DNA of 9,101 nucleotides from NCBI GenBank assembly GCA_022508725.1, contig JAFLUR010000074.1:1-9101 (forward strand). The letters are read 5' to 3'. Position 1 is the first letter of the stretch. Every line of letters starts with the position of its first letter. Under the pieces are notes generated by a model. That model was not told the DNA's origin, ran no database searches, and saw only the letters and a program-made list of their open reading frames with translations. This DNA comes from Oscillospiraceae bacterium. Lineage in GTDB: Bacteria > Bacillota > Clostridia > UBA1381. Below are positions 1 through 6,825 of this stretch, piece after piece. A program made the translations under genes and the position numbers.

Positions 1-1185
1 ACCATCTCTTACTTCTTTTGTAAGATTTAATCCCTTTCCGTCATTTTCAAGAACCTTATCAAGCTCGCTGTTCATAAAATCGACGGTATTCGGAAAAGCC
101 GTTATGTGATTTGCCGCCTGAAGATCGTAAAAAGACACATGATAATATATTCCCTGACTGCCGCCGCCCTTTTCGGTCATTGACGATACCCTGAGCGAAT
201 GATTATCCCGCCGCCTTGTCACCATCCTTCCGTATCCGTTATCGGCGCGGACCTTTATTATATCCTTGTCCGATTTTATGTACCCGTCCTTGTAAAGCTC
301 CATGATCTCCCCGTAAAGATTGGTGCAGAAAACGGGATCTTTGACATATTTTTTCACTATTTCGCACTGCTTTGCCATAACGCTGCTTATCAGCTCTCCC
401 CGTTTTTGCGGAGTATCGTATTTTCCGCTCGTATCATCTCCCCAAAACGGCTTATCGCCCTGCCCTCTGAAACAAAGATTCCATATAACATTGTATTCCT
501 TCTGCTCTTTTACGGCATCCTCCCAAAGCTTATAAAACAAATCGGGATGCTCGGTAAATGTCGCGGGAGTATCGGGGTATGCGCGTGCAAACATTTCGGC
601 GCCCAGCGGTTCGGCGTGATGATGAGTTATCAGGAGTCCCATTTCGGCGGCAAGAGCGCGGTTTGCTCGCGAAGTCTTATCGGTTCCGGGAATGGTCATG
701 TTTCCGCCGCACCTTAAAAGAGCCTCAAACGCCATGCGCCATACCTCGTTGCTGCTTCCGTTTATATTCCATTTTAAAAACAGCACCTCATCATTGAAAA
801 ACCATCCTCTGTATTTTACGGCAAACGGTTCGGATTCGTATACTCCGCAGGATATCTCCGCCTTATCCGTCTTTTCGATTTTTTGATCCATCCAGAACCA
901 GAACGGTTTTATTCCGAGAAATTTTCCGCTTATATATAAAAGTCCGTAGACAAATCCGAGATCGTCGCCCGCATAAACAACAACGGCTTCCTCCGACACG
1001 TTTATTTCAAAGCATTCCGAATTCATATCATCCTTTTTAACAAGCCGTATCTCGTTATTTTCGGCTTCACCGCACGGTATAAAGGATTTTTCAATATCCC
1101 GCTTTAATATGTTTACGGCATTTTCAACGGGTTTTTCGGAATACGGATTTTTTATCGATGTAGAATAATTTAAAATAAAGCTCAT
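1..1185 (-). CDS. GH115-family glycoside hydrolase (alpha-glucuronidase-like), 3' end outside window
   Basis: 395 codons are visible, running from ATG at 1185 off the left edge; typical GH115 proteins are much longer, so this is roughly the N-terminal half. A GGAGG site (1195-1199) lies 9 nt before the ATG. Family hallmarks seen: a short N-terminal alpha/beta domain ending in GIKPFWFWMDQ (about 92-102), RGWFFNDE (126-133), ITHHHAEP (186-193), RGQGD (240-244), RADNGYGK (313-320) and GIYYHVSFYDLQAANHIT (345-362). Characterised GH115 enzymes remove (4-O-methyl)glucuronic acid side chains from xylan. The N terminus has no signal peptide or membrane segment, so I infer a cytoplasmic enzyme acting on imported oligosaccharides. 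The substrate cannot be read from sequence, and catalytic residues are not assigned with certainty. The gene diverges from the Phe operon and has its own promoter. Family assignment is confident; exact specificity is not. Confidence 0.88.
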   Translation of the reverse strand, partial: MSFILNYSTSIKNPYSEKPVENAVNILKRDIEKSFIPCGEAENNEIRLVKKDDMNSECFEINVSEEAVVVYAGDDLGFVYGLLYISGKFLGIKPFWFWMDQKIEKTDKAEISCGVYESEPFAVKYRGWFFNDEVLFLKWNINGSSNEVWRMAFEALLRCGGNMTIPGTDKTSRANRALAAEMGLLITHHHAEPLGAEMFARAYPDTPATFTEHPDLFYKLWEDAVKEQKEYNVIWNLCFRGQGDKPFWGDDTSGKYDTPQKRGELISSVMAKQCEIVKKYVKDPVFCTNLYGEIMELYKDGYIKSDKDIIKVRADNGYGRMVTRRRDNHSLRVSSMTEKGGGSQGIYYHVSFYDLQAANHITAFPNTVDFMNSELDKVLENDGKGLNLTKEVRDG

Positions 1186-1212
1186 TATTATTGTCCTCCG
1201 TAACTTTATTAT

Positions 1213-1250
1213 ACATAATTTCGATTTGCACGGCATTTCCTTAATTATGT
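1213..1250. promoter_or_regulatory. Dyad overlapping the GH115 transcription start (possible operator)
   Basis: ACATAATT (1213-1220) and AATTATGT (1243-1250) form a perfect 8-bp inverted repeat with 22 nt between the arms. It covers the predicted start site and early leader of the GH115 gene. The 30-bp centre-to-centre distance is close to three helical turns, as for two half-sites bound on one DNA face. No regulator is visible in the window. The arms are AT-rich, so chance is a real alternative. Confidence 0.3.
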
Positions 1251-1252
1251 CC

Positions 1253-1281
1253 ATTCTACCATATATACTTTTATTTTTCAA
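1253..1281 (-). promoter_or_regulatory. Sigma-A-like promoter of the GH115 gene
   Basis: On the minus strand a -35 box TTGAAA (1281-1276) and a -10 box TAGAAT (1258-1253) are separated by exactly 17 nt. Each matches the consensus at five of six positions. The expected start site near 1246 gives a leader of about 60 nt before the ATG at 1185. Confidence 0.7.
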
Positions 1282-1311
1282 GAGAATAATAAGAAAATCC
1301 GAAAAAAATAC

Positions 1312-1340
1312 TTGCAAAACGGATAAGAGTATGATATAAT
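1312..1340 (+). promoter_or_regulatory. Promoter of the T-box/phe operon
   Basis: A -35-like TTGCAA (1312-1317) and a perfect -10 TATAAT (1335-1340) are spaced by 17 nt, giving a predicted start near 1347. This is immediately before the structured T-box leader, as expected for a sigma-A promoter driving an aminoacyl-tRNA synthetase operon. Confidence 0.75.
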
Positions 1341-1346
1341 GTTATA

Positions 1347-1670
1347 TCGTAATATATTGAATACAAATTTTTCAAAAATGCGATGAAAAAATCAAGTAGA
1401 CCGTAAGATCGCCGTCAGAGAGAAAGCGTCATGGGCTGAGAGCGTTTTCGGAAAGAGTACGGATCGAATATTCGTTTTGGAGCAGCGGCAGTGAAGTTAC
1501 GGCGTTTTTCGTATATATCGATATATCGCTGTAATGCGTAGTTGCCGACGGAAATATGACCCCGTCAGTGTTAAAAAGAGCCTGTCCGTTATCCGTAAAA
1601 CCGGCGCGGCAGGAATTTGGGTGGTACCGCGGAGCATGGAGTTTCGTCCCTTTCGGACGGGACTTTTTTA
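1347..1670 (+). promoter_or_regulatory. T-box riboswitch leader, tRNA-Phe (UUC) specific
   Basis: The leader carries the conserved T-box core TGGGTGGTACCGCG (1618-1631), whose TGGT (1622-1625) would pair with the ACCA end of an uncharged tRNA having discriminator A. In Stem I, the 5' side has AGTAGA (about 1395-1400). CCGTA can pair with TACGG (about 1458-1462), and the 3' side has GAA (1466-1468) then TA and the triplet TTC (1471-1473) followed by G. That is the usual GAA-NN-specifier-purine layout, so the specifier reads UUC (Phe), matching pheS and pheT downstream. A GCTGAGAG-type Stem I element is also present near 1435. Family knowledge: uncharged tRNA stabilises the antiterminator and lets transcription through. 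Presence of a T-box is near certain; the specifier rests on pattern and context. Confidence 0.93.
1640..1669 (+). terminator. Leader terminator of the T-box
   Basis: AGTTTCGTCC (1640-1649) pairs with GGACGGGACT (1655-1664) in a 10-bp stem with two G-U pairs and a CTTTC loop. Six Ts follow (1664-1669). It starts just after the T-box core, so its 5' arm is free to join the competing antiterminator helix. Confidence 0.9.
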
Positions 1671-1727
1671 TTTTGACTTCGCCGGCTCTCGGGAAATCGG
1701 CGATATAGGAAATCGGGAGGTTATTCT

Positions 1728-1953
1728 GTGTTAAAAAAAATTCAATAATTTTCTGAATACCGTAATTTGGGTGCTTATCGGAAATTTTATCGGACATACG
1801 ATTTATGTGTATTGGGAATACCGAAAATATTCCGATCTGTACGCCGCGCAATCCGGTCCGTGGTACACAAGCATTATTGCTTGGGGTTTGCTCACCGGCA
1901 TATTTTTATTGATTGCAATTATACTGAAATGTATCATATTTAAATCAAATTAA
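1728..1953 (+). CDS. Small two-helix membrane protein ORF, reading frame offset at an A8 tract
   Basis: An intact frame with GTG at 1771 gives 60 residues ending at 1953, but that start has no ribosome binding site. A strong GGGAGG (1715-1720) sits 7 nt before GTG at 1728, whose frame stops after six codons because of the run of eight As (1733-1740). Removing one A joins both parts into a 74-residue protein starting MLKKFNNFLNTV. It would have hydrophobic segments at about 11-28 and 50-70, a loop with APWYTS-like QSGPWYTS, and a basic end, resembling short hypothetical membrane proteins of Clostridia. Function is unknown. It lies between the T-box terminator and pheS, so tRNA-Phe should control it. 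Alternatives: a real frameshift mutation, a homopolymer sequencing error, or slippage on the A tract that restores the frame. Confidence 0.6.
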
Positions 1954-1991
1954 ACAAATCAAATAAACAGCGAAAGGAATGATTCTTTTTT

Positions 1992-3011
1992 ATGAAACGA
2001 CAGTTACAGGAAATTAAAGAAGCGGTTGAAAAGGTCTTATCGGGCGCCGCAGATCTTGAGGCTCTGGAAAATATAAGAGTTGAGTATCTCGGCAAAAAGG
2101 GAAAGCTGACGGCCGTGCTTAAAGGCATGGGCAAATTGTCATCCGAAGAAAGACCCGTCATAGGCGCTATGGCTAATGATATCCGTTCTTTTCTCGAAAA
2201 AGAAATAGACGAAAAAAAGGCGGAAATAAGCAAAAAATTGCAGGATATTAAACTTAAATCCGAGGTTATCGACGTTACAATGCCCGGAAAAGCTCAGGCG
2301 ATGGGAAAATATCATCCTCTCTCTCAGGTCATGAACGAGATAAAGGATATATTCATAGGAATGGGCTTTGAAATTGCCGAGGGTCCCGATGTGGAATATG
2401 ACTATTATAATTTTGAGGCTCTCAATATTCCGAAAAATCACCCGGCAAGAGATACGCAGGACACCTTCTATATAAAAGAAAACATTCTTCTCCGTACTCA
2501 GACCTCCTCTATTCAGGTCCGTGTTATGGAAAAACAAAAACCGCCTATCCGTATTATCGCTCCGGGCAGAGTATACCGAAGCGACGCGGTTGACGCCACC
2601 CACTCCCCCGTTTTTCATCAGATAGAGGGACTTGTTGTCGATAAGGGCGTAACAATGGCAGACTTAAAGGGAACTCTCGAGACGTTTATAAAGGAGCTTT
2701 ACGGAAGTGAAACAAAGGTTCGTTTCCGCCCGCACCATTTCCCGTTCACCGAACCGAGCGCCGAGCTTGATATTTCATGCTTTGTATGCGGCGGAGAGGG
2801 CTGCCGCGTATGCAAGGGCGAGGGCTGGATAGAGCTTCTCGGCTGCGGAATGGTTCATCCCAAGGTATTGTCAAACTGCGGTATCGATCCCGAAATATAC
2901 AGCGGCTTTGCGTTCGGTCTCGGGCTTGAAAGAGTCGCAATGCGCCGTTACGATATCGACGATATGAGATTGTTCTTTGAAAACGATCTGAGATTTTTAA
3001 ATCAGTTCTGA
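1992..3011 (+). CDS. pheS: Phenylalanyl-tRNA synthetase alpha subunit
   Basis: 339 residues, the usual length for bacterial PheS, the catalytic subunit of the alpha2-beta2 enzyme that charges tRNA-Phe in the cytoplasm. Seen in order: an N-terminal helical tRNA-binding arm (about 1-90), HPARDTQDTFY from 150, class II motif 2 GRVYRSDAVDATHSP from 192, and motif 3 GFAFGLGLERVAMRRYDIDD around 305-324 with the ATP-binding Arg at 314. A four-Cys knuckle, C263-x2-C266-x4-C271-x2-C274, precedes GWIELLGCGMVHP; such cysteines occur in many Firmicute-type PheS and may hold a metal. The AAAGGA site (1973-1978) lies 13 nt from the ATG, a rather long gap. It follows the small membrane ORF by 38 nt and its stop overlaps the next start. 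Confidence 0.98.
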   Translation: MKRQLQEIKEAVEKVLSGAADLEALENIRVEYLGKKGKLTAVLKGMGKLSSEERPVIGAMANDIRSFLEKEIDEKKAEISKKLQDIKLKSEVIDVTMPGKAQAMGKYHPLSQVMNEIKDIFIGMGFEIAEGPDVEYDYYNFEALNIPKNHPARDTQDTFYIKENILLRTQTSSIQVRVMEKQKPPIRIIAPGRVYRSDAVDATHSPVFHQIEGLVVDKGVTMADLKGTLETFIKELYGSETKVRFRPHHFPFTEPSAELDISCFVCGGEGCRVCKGEGWIELLGCGMVHPKVLSNCGIDPEIYSGFAFGLGLERVAMRRYDIDDMRLFFENDLRFLNQF

Positions 3012-3547
3012 TGGATAAGGGAAACAAAATCCCGCGGCGGATAGTCATTTTCGGGTTTTCGGGTTCGGGGAAATCCACCCTTGCCGACATTCTCGGCGAA
3101 AAATACGGCATTGATCCGACTCATCTCGACAGTATTCATTGGCTTCCCGGTTGGAAAGAGCTGCCCAAGGAAAAAATGAAGCGCCGCGTAAAGGAAATCA
3201 TCAAAAAGGACAAATGGATAATCGAAGGTAATTATTCGTCCGCTTATATGGAGGAACGGATAAAAAGAGCCGATACCGTCATATTTATGGAATTGAACAG
3301 ATTTATATGTCTTTATCGCGTAATAAAGCGATATTTTAAATACAGAGGAAAGACCCGTCCGGATATGGGAAACGGCTGCCCGGAAAAGCTTGACCTTGAA
3401 TTTATAAAGTGGGTTCTTATTGACGGACGCAGAAACAAATTTAAGTTTTATAAAATGCTCGGAGATATAAATATTGCCGAAAAGAATGTTTATGTTATGA
3501 AATCTCCGGGCGATGTAAAAAGATATTTAAAAATAATTCAGAAATGA
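3011..3547 (+). CDS. P-loop nucleotide kinase-like protein (adenylate kinase / FlaR-like)
   Basis: 178 residues. A Walker A loop GFSGSGKST occupies 15-23. Other family marks are DSIHWLPGW (40-48), WIIEGNY (69-75), an Asp-containing strand ADTVIFMELNR (87-97) followed by CLYR (100-103), and GKTRPDMGNGCPE (113-125) in the lid-like region. This set is typical of the small 'AAA family ATPase / topology modulation FlaR-like / adenylate kinase-related' proteins, whose substrate is mostly unproven, so I name no reaction beyond ATP-dependent phosphoryl transfer. The ATG shares its A with the pheS stop (TGATG, 3009-3013) and has no separate ribosome binding site worth noting, which suggests translational coupling. 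It ends 17 nt before pheT. Insertion between pheS and pheT is unusual, as the pair is normally adjacent. Confidence 0.85.
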   Translation: MDKGNKIPRRIVIFGFSGSGKSTLADILGEKYGIDPTHLDSIHWLPGWKELPKEKMKRRVKEIIKKDKWIIEGNYSSAYMEERIKRADTVIFMELNRFICLYRVIKRYFKYRGKTRPDMGNGCPEKLDLEFIKWVLIDGRRNKFKFYKMLGDINIAEKNVYVMKSPGDVKRYLKIIQK

Positions 3548-3564
3548 TTTAGGAGTGATTATAT

Positions 3565-5952
3565 ATGAAAGTACCTATGAGCTGGTTCTCCGATTATACC
3601 GATATATCGGGAATTACGGCAAAGGAATATGCGCACGCGGTAACAATGACAGGCTCAAAAGTCGAAAACATCCAAAACCCCGGCAGCGATATCGAAAACG
3701 TTGTTACGGCAAAAATTCTTTCGATAAAGCCGCATGAAAATTCCGACCACCTCGTTGTCTGTCAGGTTGATACAGGCGATGAGACCGTTCAAATCGTTAC
3801 CGGAGCGCCGAACGTAAAAGAGGGACAGATCGTTCCGGTCGCAAAGCACCGGTCAAAGCTTCCGGGAGGAGTTACCATAAAAAAAGGAAGCCTGAGAGGT
3901 GTGGAAAGCTGCGGTATGATGTGTTCTCACGAAGAACTCGGACTTACGGCGGCGGATCTGGGCTATGAGCCGGAATACGGAATACTCATCCTCCCGCAGG
4001 ACACACCCGTGGGTATGGACATAAGAGATTATTTCGGTCTTAACGAGGATATTATAGAATATGAAATAACATCAAACCGTCCCGACTGCTTCAGCGTTAT
4101 CGGTCTTGCAAGAGAGACCGCCGTGACATTCAACAAGCCGTTTAAGGTGAAAAAGCCTACATTCACCGAAAAGGGCGATAATATAGAAAATTATATATCG
4201 GTAGAGGTCAGAGATGACGAAAAATGCCCCCGGTATACGGCTAAAATGATAAAAAACGTAAAGATAGGACCGTCACCGAAATGGCTTGTTCAAAGACTTC
4301 GCGCCTGCGGCGTCCGTTCGATCAACAATATAGTCGATATAACGAATTATGTTCTTTTGGAATACGGTCAGCCCATGCACGCATTCGACCTGCGCGATAT
4401 TGCCGGCGGAAAAATCATCGTAAGACCCGCCGCTGAGGGTGAAATTATCAAGACCCTTGACGGAATCGACCGGAAACTCACCTCCGAAACTCTCGTTATA
4501 TCCGATGCCGAAAAGGCTGTTGCCGTTGCGGGAGTCATGGGCGGATTCAACTCGGAGGTAAAACCCGATACGCAGACCGTAATATTCGAGTGCGCCACAT
4601 TCGATGCGGTAAGCGTAAGACTTGCGGCTCAAAGGATCGGACTGAGAACCGAGGCATCGTCACGGTATGAAAAGGGGCTTGATATTAATAATGTTATACC
4701 CGCAATCGAACGCGCCTGCGAGCTTGTCGAGCTTTTGGACTGCGGCGAGGTTGCCGGCGGATTTACAGATATATGCGCCGAAATAAAACCGCCCAAAAAC
4801 CATGATTTCCGTCCCGACAAGATAAACGCGTTTCTCGGAACGGATATAACAACGGATGAAATGTCGGATATACTCACACGGCTTGAATTTAAGGTCGATA
4901 CCGAAAAAATGACGGTCACAGCGCCTACATTCCGTCCCGATATCGAATCCGAGGCGGATATTGCCGAGGAAATTGCCCGCATATACGGATATGACAATAT
5001 CCCCACAACGAATGTTTCCGGCGCGGCGCGGGGAAAAAAGACGTTTGTTCAGCTTTCAAGAGATAAAGCCATGAATATACTCACGTCATGCGGTCTTAAC
5101 GAAATATATACCTATACATTCACAAGCCCGTCGGTATTTGATAAGCTTCGCCTTGCTCCGGACAGTCCTTTTAGAAAATGCGTACAAATAACAAACCCTC
5201 TCGGCGAGGACACTTCCGTTATGCGTACCACCGCCCTTTCCGGTATGCTTGAAATTCTTTCGCATAACTATAATCACAGAAACGAAAAAGCCGGTCTTTT
5301 TGAAATAAATAAAATTTATATTCCTAAAGCCGATAAAAACGAGCTTCCCTCCGAACCCGAAATGATTTCGATAGGTATGTACGGCGGCAAGATCGATTTC
5401 TATGATATAAAAGGCATTTGCGAAAAGCTGTTTGACAACCTCTGTATCGAGAATGTAAAATATAAGGCGGTAAAAAACAATCCGTCCTTCCATCCCGGAA
5501 GAACCGCGCAGATTGTTATTAACGGAAATATTGCGGGAATTGTGGGTGAGGTACATCCCGACACGCTTTCAAATTTTGAGATCGGAGTACCCTGCTATGC
5601 GGCGGAATTGAATTTTACCGAAATGCTCAAATTTATAAATCCCGAGCGCAAATACAAGGGACTGCCTAAATTCCCGGCTGTAACGCGCGACATAGCAATG
5701 CTTATAGATGAAAAAGTACTGGTCGCGGATATCGAAGAGGTCATAACGTCATCCGCCGGAAAGCTGCTTACTGATATTAAACTGTTTGACATATATAAAG
5801 GCAAACAAATTCCGGACGGCAAAAAGAGTGTCGCTTATTCGATTGTATTCCGCGCAAGCGACAGAACACTGACCGATGAAGAGATAAATAAAATATTCGA
5901 TAAAATAATAAATAATCTTGAGGATAAGCTTAACGCCGAACTCAGAGCCTGA
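3565..5952 (+). CDS. pheT: Phenylalanyl-tRNA synthetase beta subunit
   Basis: 795 residues, matching full-length bacterial PheT. Domains in order: an N-terminal strand-helix region, an EMAP-II-like tRNA-binding OB fold (about 40-150, with NSDHLVVCQVDTGD and IVTGAPNV), EITSNRPDCFSVIGLARE from 167, the B3/4 editing domain (about 210-385), the B5 domain (about 403-475), the catalytic-like core (to about 690) and a C-terminal FDX-ACB anticodon-binding domain from FPAVTRDIA (703) to the end. In B5, D459, D465, E468 and E469 show the spacing of the Mg-binding acids of characterised PheT. AGGAG (3551-3555) lies 9 nt before the ATG. It is the last gene of the T-box operon, with a terminator 15 nt after the stop. 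No damage is seen. Confidence 0.98.
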   Translation: MKVPMSWFSDYTDISGITAKEYAHAVTMTGSKVENIQNPGSDIENVVTAKILSIKPHENSDHLVVCQVDTGDETVQIVTGAPNVKEGQIVPVAKHRSKLPGGVTIKKGSLRGVESCGMMCSHEELGLTAADLGYEPEYGILILPQDTPVGMDIRDYFGLNEDIIEYEITSNRPDCFSVIGLARETAVTFNKPFKVKKPTFTEKGDNIENYISVEVRDDEKCPRYTAKMIKNVKIGPSPKWLVQRLRACGVRSINNIVDITNYVLLEYGQPMHAFDLRDIAGGKIIVRPAAEGEIIKTLDGIDRKLTSETLVISDAEKAVAVAGVMGGFNSEVKPDTQTVIFECATFDAVSVRLAAQRIGLRTEASSRYEKGLDINNVIPAIERACELVELLDCGEVAGGFTDICAEIKPPKNHDFRPDKINAFLGTDITTDEMSDILTRLEFKVDTEKMTVTAPTFRPDIESEADIAEEIARIYGYDNIPTTNVSGAARGKKTFVQLSRDKAMNILTSCGLNEIYTYTFTSPSVFDKLRLAPDSPFRKCVQITNPLGEDTSVMRTTALSGMLEILSHNYNHRNEKAGLFEINKIYIPKADKNELPSEPEMISIGMYGGKIDFYDIKGICEKLFDNLCIENVKYKAVKNNPSFHPGRTAQIVINGNIAGIVGEVHPDTLSNFEIGVPCYAAELNFTEMLKFINPERKYKGLPKFPAVTRDIAMLIDEKVLVADIEEVITSSAGKLLTDIKLFDIYKGKQIPDGKKSVAYSIVFRASDRTLTDEEINKIFDKIINNLEDKLNAELRA

Positions 5953-5967
5953 TTTTTCGGGTTTTTT

Positions 5968-6024
5968 ACCACGGAACCGTCTTTTGGGAATATCCGAGTC
6001 GGTTTCCGTGGTATTGTATTTTTT
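5968..6024 (+). terminator. Intrinsic terminator of the phe operon
   Basis: ACCACGGAACCG (5968-5979) pairs with CGGTTTCCGTGGT (6000-6012), a 12-bp stem with one bulged T. The loop is a large 20 nt. An interrupted T-rich tail follows, with six Ts at 6019-6024. It closes the unit begun at the T-box. Confidence 0.85.
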
Positions 6025-6102
6025 AACGGATACAAAAACATATATTTACAAAAAACAGGCTGTTGCGTTAATCTGCAAAGGAAAAAGACTCATATGTTTT
6101 GC

Positions 6103-6546
6103 TTAGCCGATTTTTAATTTTAACCGTTTTAATTCCTCGTCAAAATATTGCTGTCTTAAATTCATATAATTCATTTTATCGTTTATAGAATCAATATTCA
6201 GACTATCCATTTTTTCACGGTTTGCAATGATACCATCGGCATATGCTTTAAGGCAATTTTCAACAGTAGTCTCAATAGCAATACTATTTTGCCGTACTTC
6301 TTGTTTAACTGTCCGGACTTCTTGTTTAACTTCTTGAAGCTCTTGTTTGACTGTCCGAACTTCTTGTTTAACTTCTTGAAACTCTTGTTTGACTGTCCGG
6401 AATTCTTGTTTAACTTCCTGAAACTCTTGTTTAACTTCTTGAATCTCTTGTTTGACTGTCCGAACTTCTTGTTTAACTTCTTGAAACTCTTGACTCATAC
6501 CATCAACCTTTTTTACAAGCAATTCAAGTAAATCTTTTTCACTCAT
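6103..6546 (-). CDS. Heptad-repeat coiled-coil protein, function unknown
   Basis: 147 residues, no signal peptide or membrane segment, so probably cytoplasmic. After a short head (MSEKDLLELLVKKVDGMS), residues 19-81 are nine uninterrupted heptads of the form QE-[F/V/I/L]-(QE or RT)-VK. The variable aliphatic residue and the Val take positions a and d, a textbook coiled coil. Residues 82-88 start a tenth, degenerate heptad. The C-terminal part (89-147) is non-repetitive, helical in character and ends RLKLKIG. A GGA-rich site (AAGGAAAGGAT, 6556-6566 complement) lies about 10 nt before the ATG, and a promoter is present. I recognise no functional family; oligomerisation or scaffold roles are only guesses. 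It is transcribed towards the phe operon end, and no convincing terminator of its own was found. Confidence 0.85.
   Translation of the reverse strand: MSEKDLLELLVKKVDGMSQEFQEVKQEVRTVKQEIQEVKQEFQEVKQEFRTVKQEFQEVKQEVRTVKQELQEVKQEVRTVKQEVRQNSIAIETTVENCLKAYADGIIANREKMDSLNIDSINDKMNYMNLRQQYFDEELKRLKLKIG
6304..6492 (-). repeat. Nine tandem 21-nt units coding for the heptads
   Basis: Nine 21-nt units, in two versions that differ in the middle (one codes QEVK, the other RTVK), run head to tail with high but not perfect identity. Each unit is exactly one heptad, so gain or loss of units keeps the frame. The order of versions is irregular (Q,R,Q,Q,R,Q,R,Q,R from the N terminus), pointing to past unit duplication or recombination. 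Confidence 0.9.
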
Positions 6547-6581
6547 ATATTGATCATCCTTTCCTTTATTATGATATGTAT

Positions 6582-6610
6582 ATTATACCATATATCAATA
6601 ATAAATTCAA
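6582..6610 (-). promoter_or_regulatory. Promoter of the coiled-coil gene
   Basis: On the minus strand -35 TTGAAT (6610-6605), a 17-nt spacer and a perfect -10 TATAAT (6587-6582). The predicted start near 6575 leaves a leader of about 28 nt carrying the ribosome binding site. A monocistronic sigma-A-type unit is likely. Confidence 0.65.
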
Positions 6611-6646
6611 GTGTAAAGTCTGTTTATTTATTTTTCAAGGTTCATA

Positions 6647-6669
6647 GAATTACTTTGTATATGTAATTC
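6647..6669. repeat. 7-bp inverted repeat upstream of the coiled-coil gene
   Basis: GAATTAC (6647-6653) and GTAATTC (6663-6669) are a perfect dyad with a 9-nt centre, about 40 bp upstream of the -35 box. It could be an operator or chance. The rest of 6611-6756 shows nothing else I can support. Confidence 0.25.
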
Positions 6670-6756
6670 CGACGCCCGGGAAAATATCGAGCGTTTCGTC
6701 AATTATAAACAATGAGAGCAAAAAGTCATGCGGTTTTACCGTTAAATTCAGAATAT

Positions 6757-6805
6757 AAAAAGGGCCGGCAAATGAGCTCTTTAAAACGCTCATTTGCAAC
6801 AGCCC
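6757..6805 (-). terminator. Intrinsic terminator after the Cys-rich gene
   Basis: GCAAATGAGC (6768-6777) and GCTCATTTGC (6788-6797) form a perfect 10-bp stem with a 10-nt loop. It is extended by GGGC (6762-6765) pairing with GCCC (6802-6805) across a small internal loop. On the minus strand the helix is followed by TTTTT (6761-6757). It begins about 20 nt after the stop of the Cys-rich mini-gene. Confidence 0.75.
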
Positions 6806-6825
6806 CCGTATTTATCCTTGCGATA

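Noticed and set aside
199..717. Plus-strand frames opposite the GH115 gene
   Set aside because: The minus-strand frame holds clear family motifs over all 395 codons; these are antisense shadows.
1534..1734. Plus-strand 66-codon frame in the leader
   Set aside because: It includes the T-box core and terminator, whose conservation is explained by RNA structure.
1429..1851. Minus-strand 140-codon frame across the T-box
   Set aside because: It crosses the structured leader and terminator, has no start signal and shows no family features.
6040..6102. Possible terminator after the coiled-coil gene
   Set aside because: Minus strand has AACAGCCTGTT followed by six Ts, but the stem is only four base pairs, too weak to call.
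6289..6531. Plus-strand Phe/Leu-rich repetitive frame
   Set aside because: Shadow of the 21-nt heptad repeats read on the other strand; the minus-strand frame has the start signal, promoter and coiled-coil logic.
6650..6793. Minus-strand 47-codon frame from ATG 6793 to TAA 6650
   Set aside because: Its codons look plausible, but it starts inside the terminator hairpin, has no ribosome binding site and shows no family I recognise. It could be a decayed gene end, not enough to annotate.
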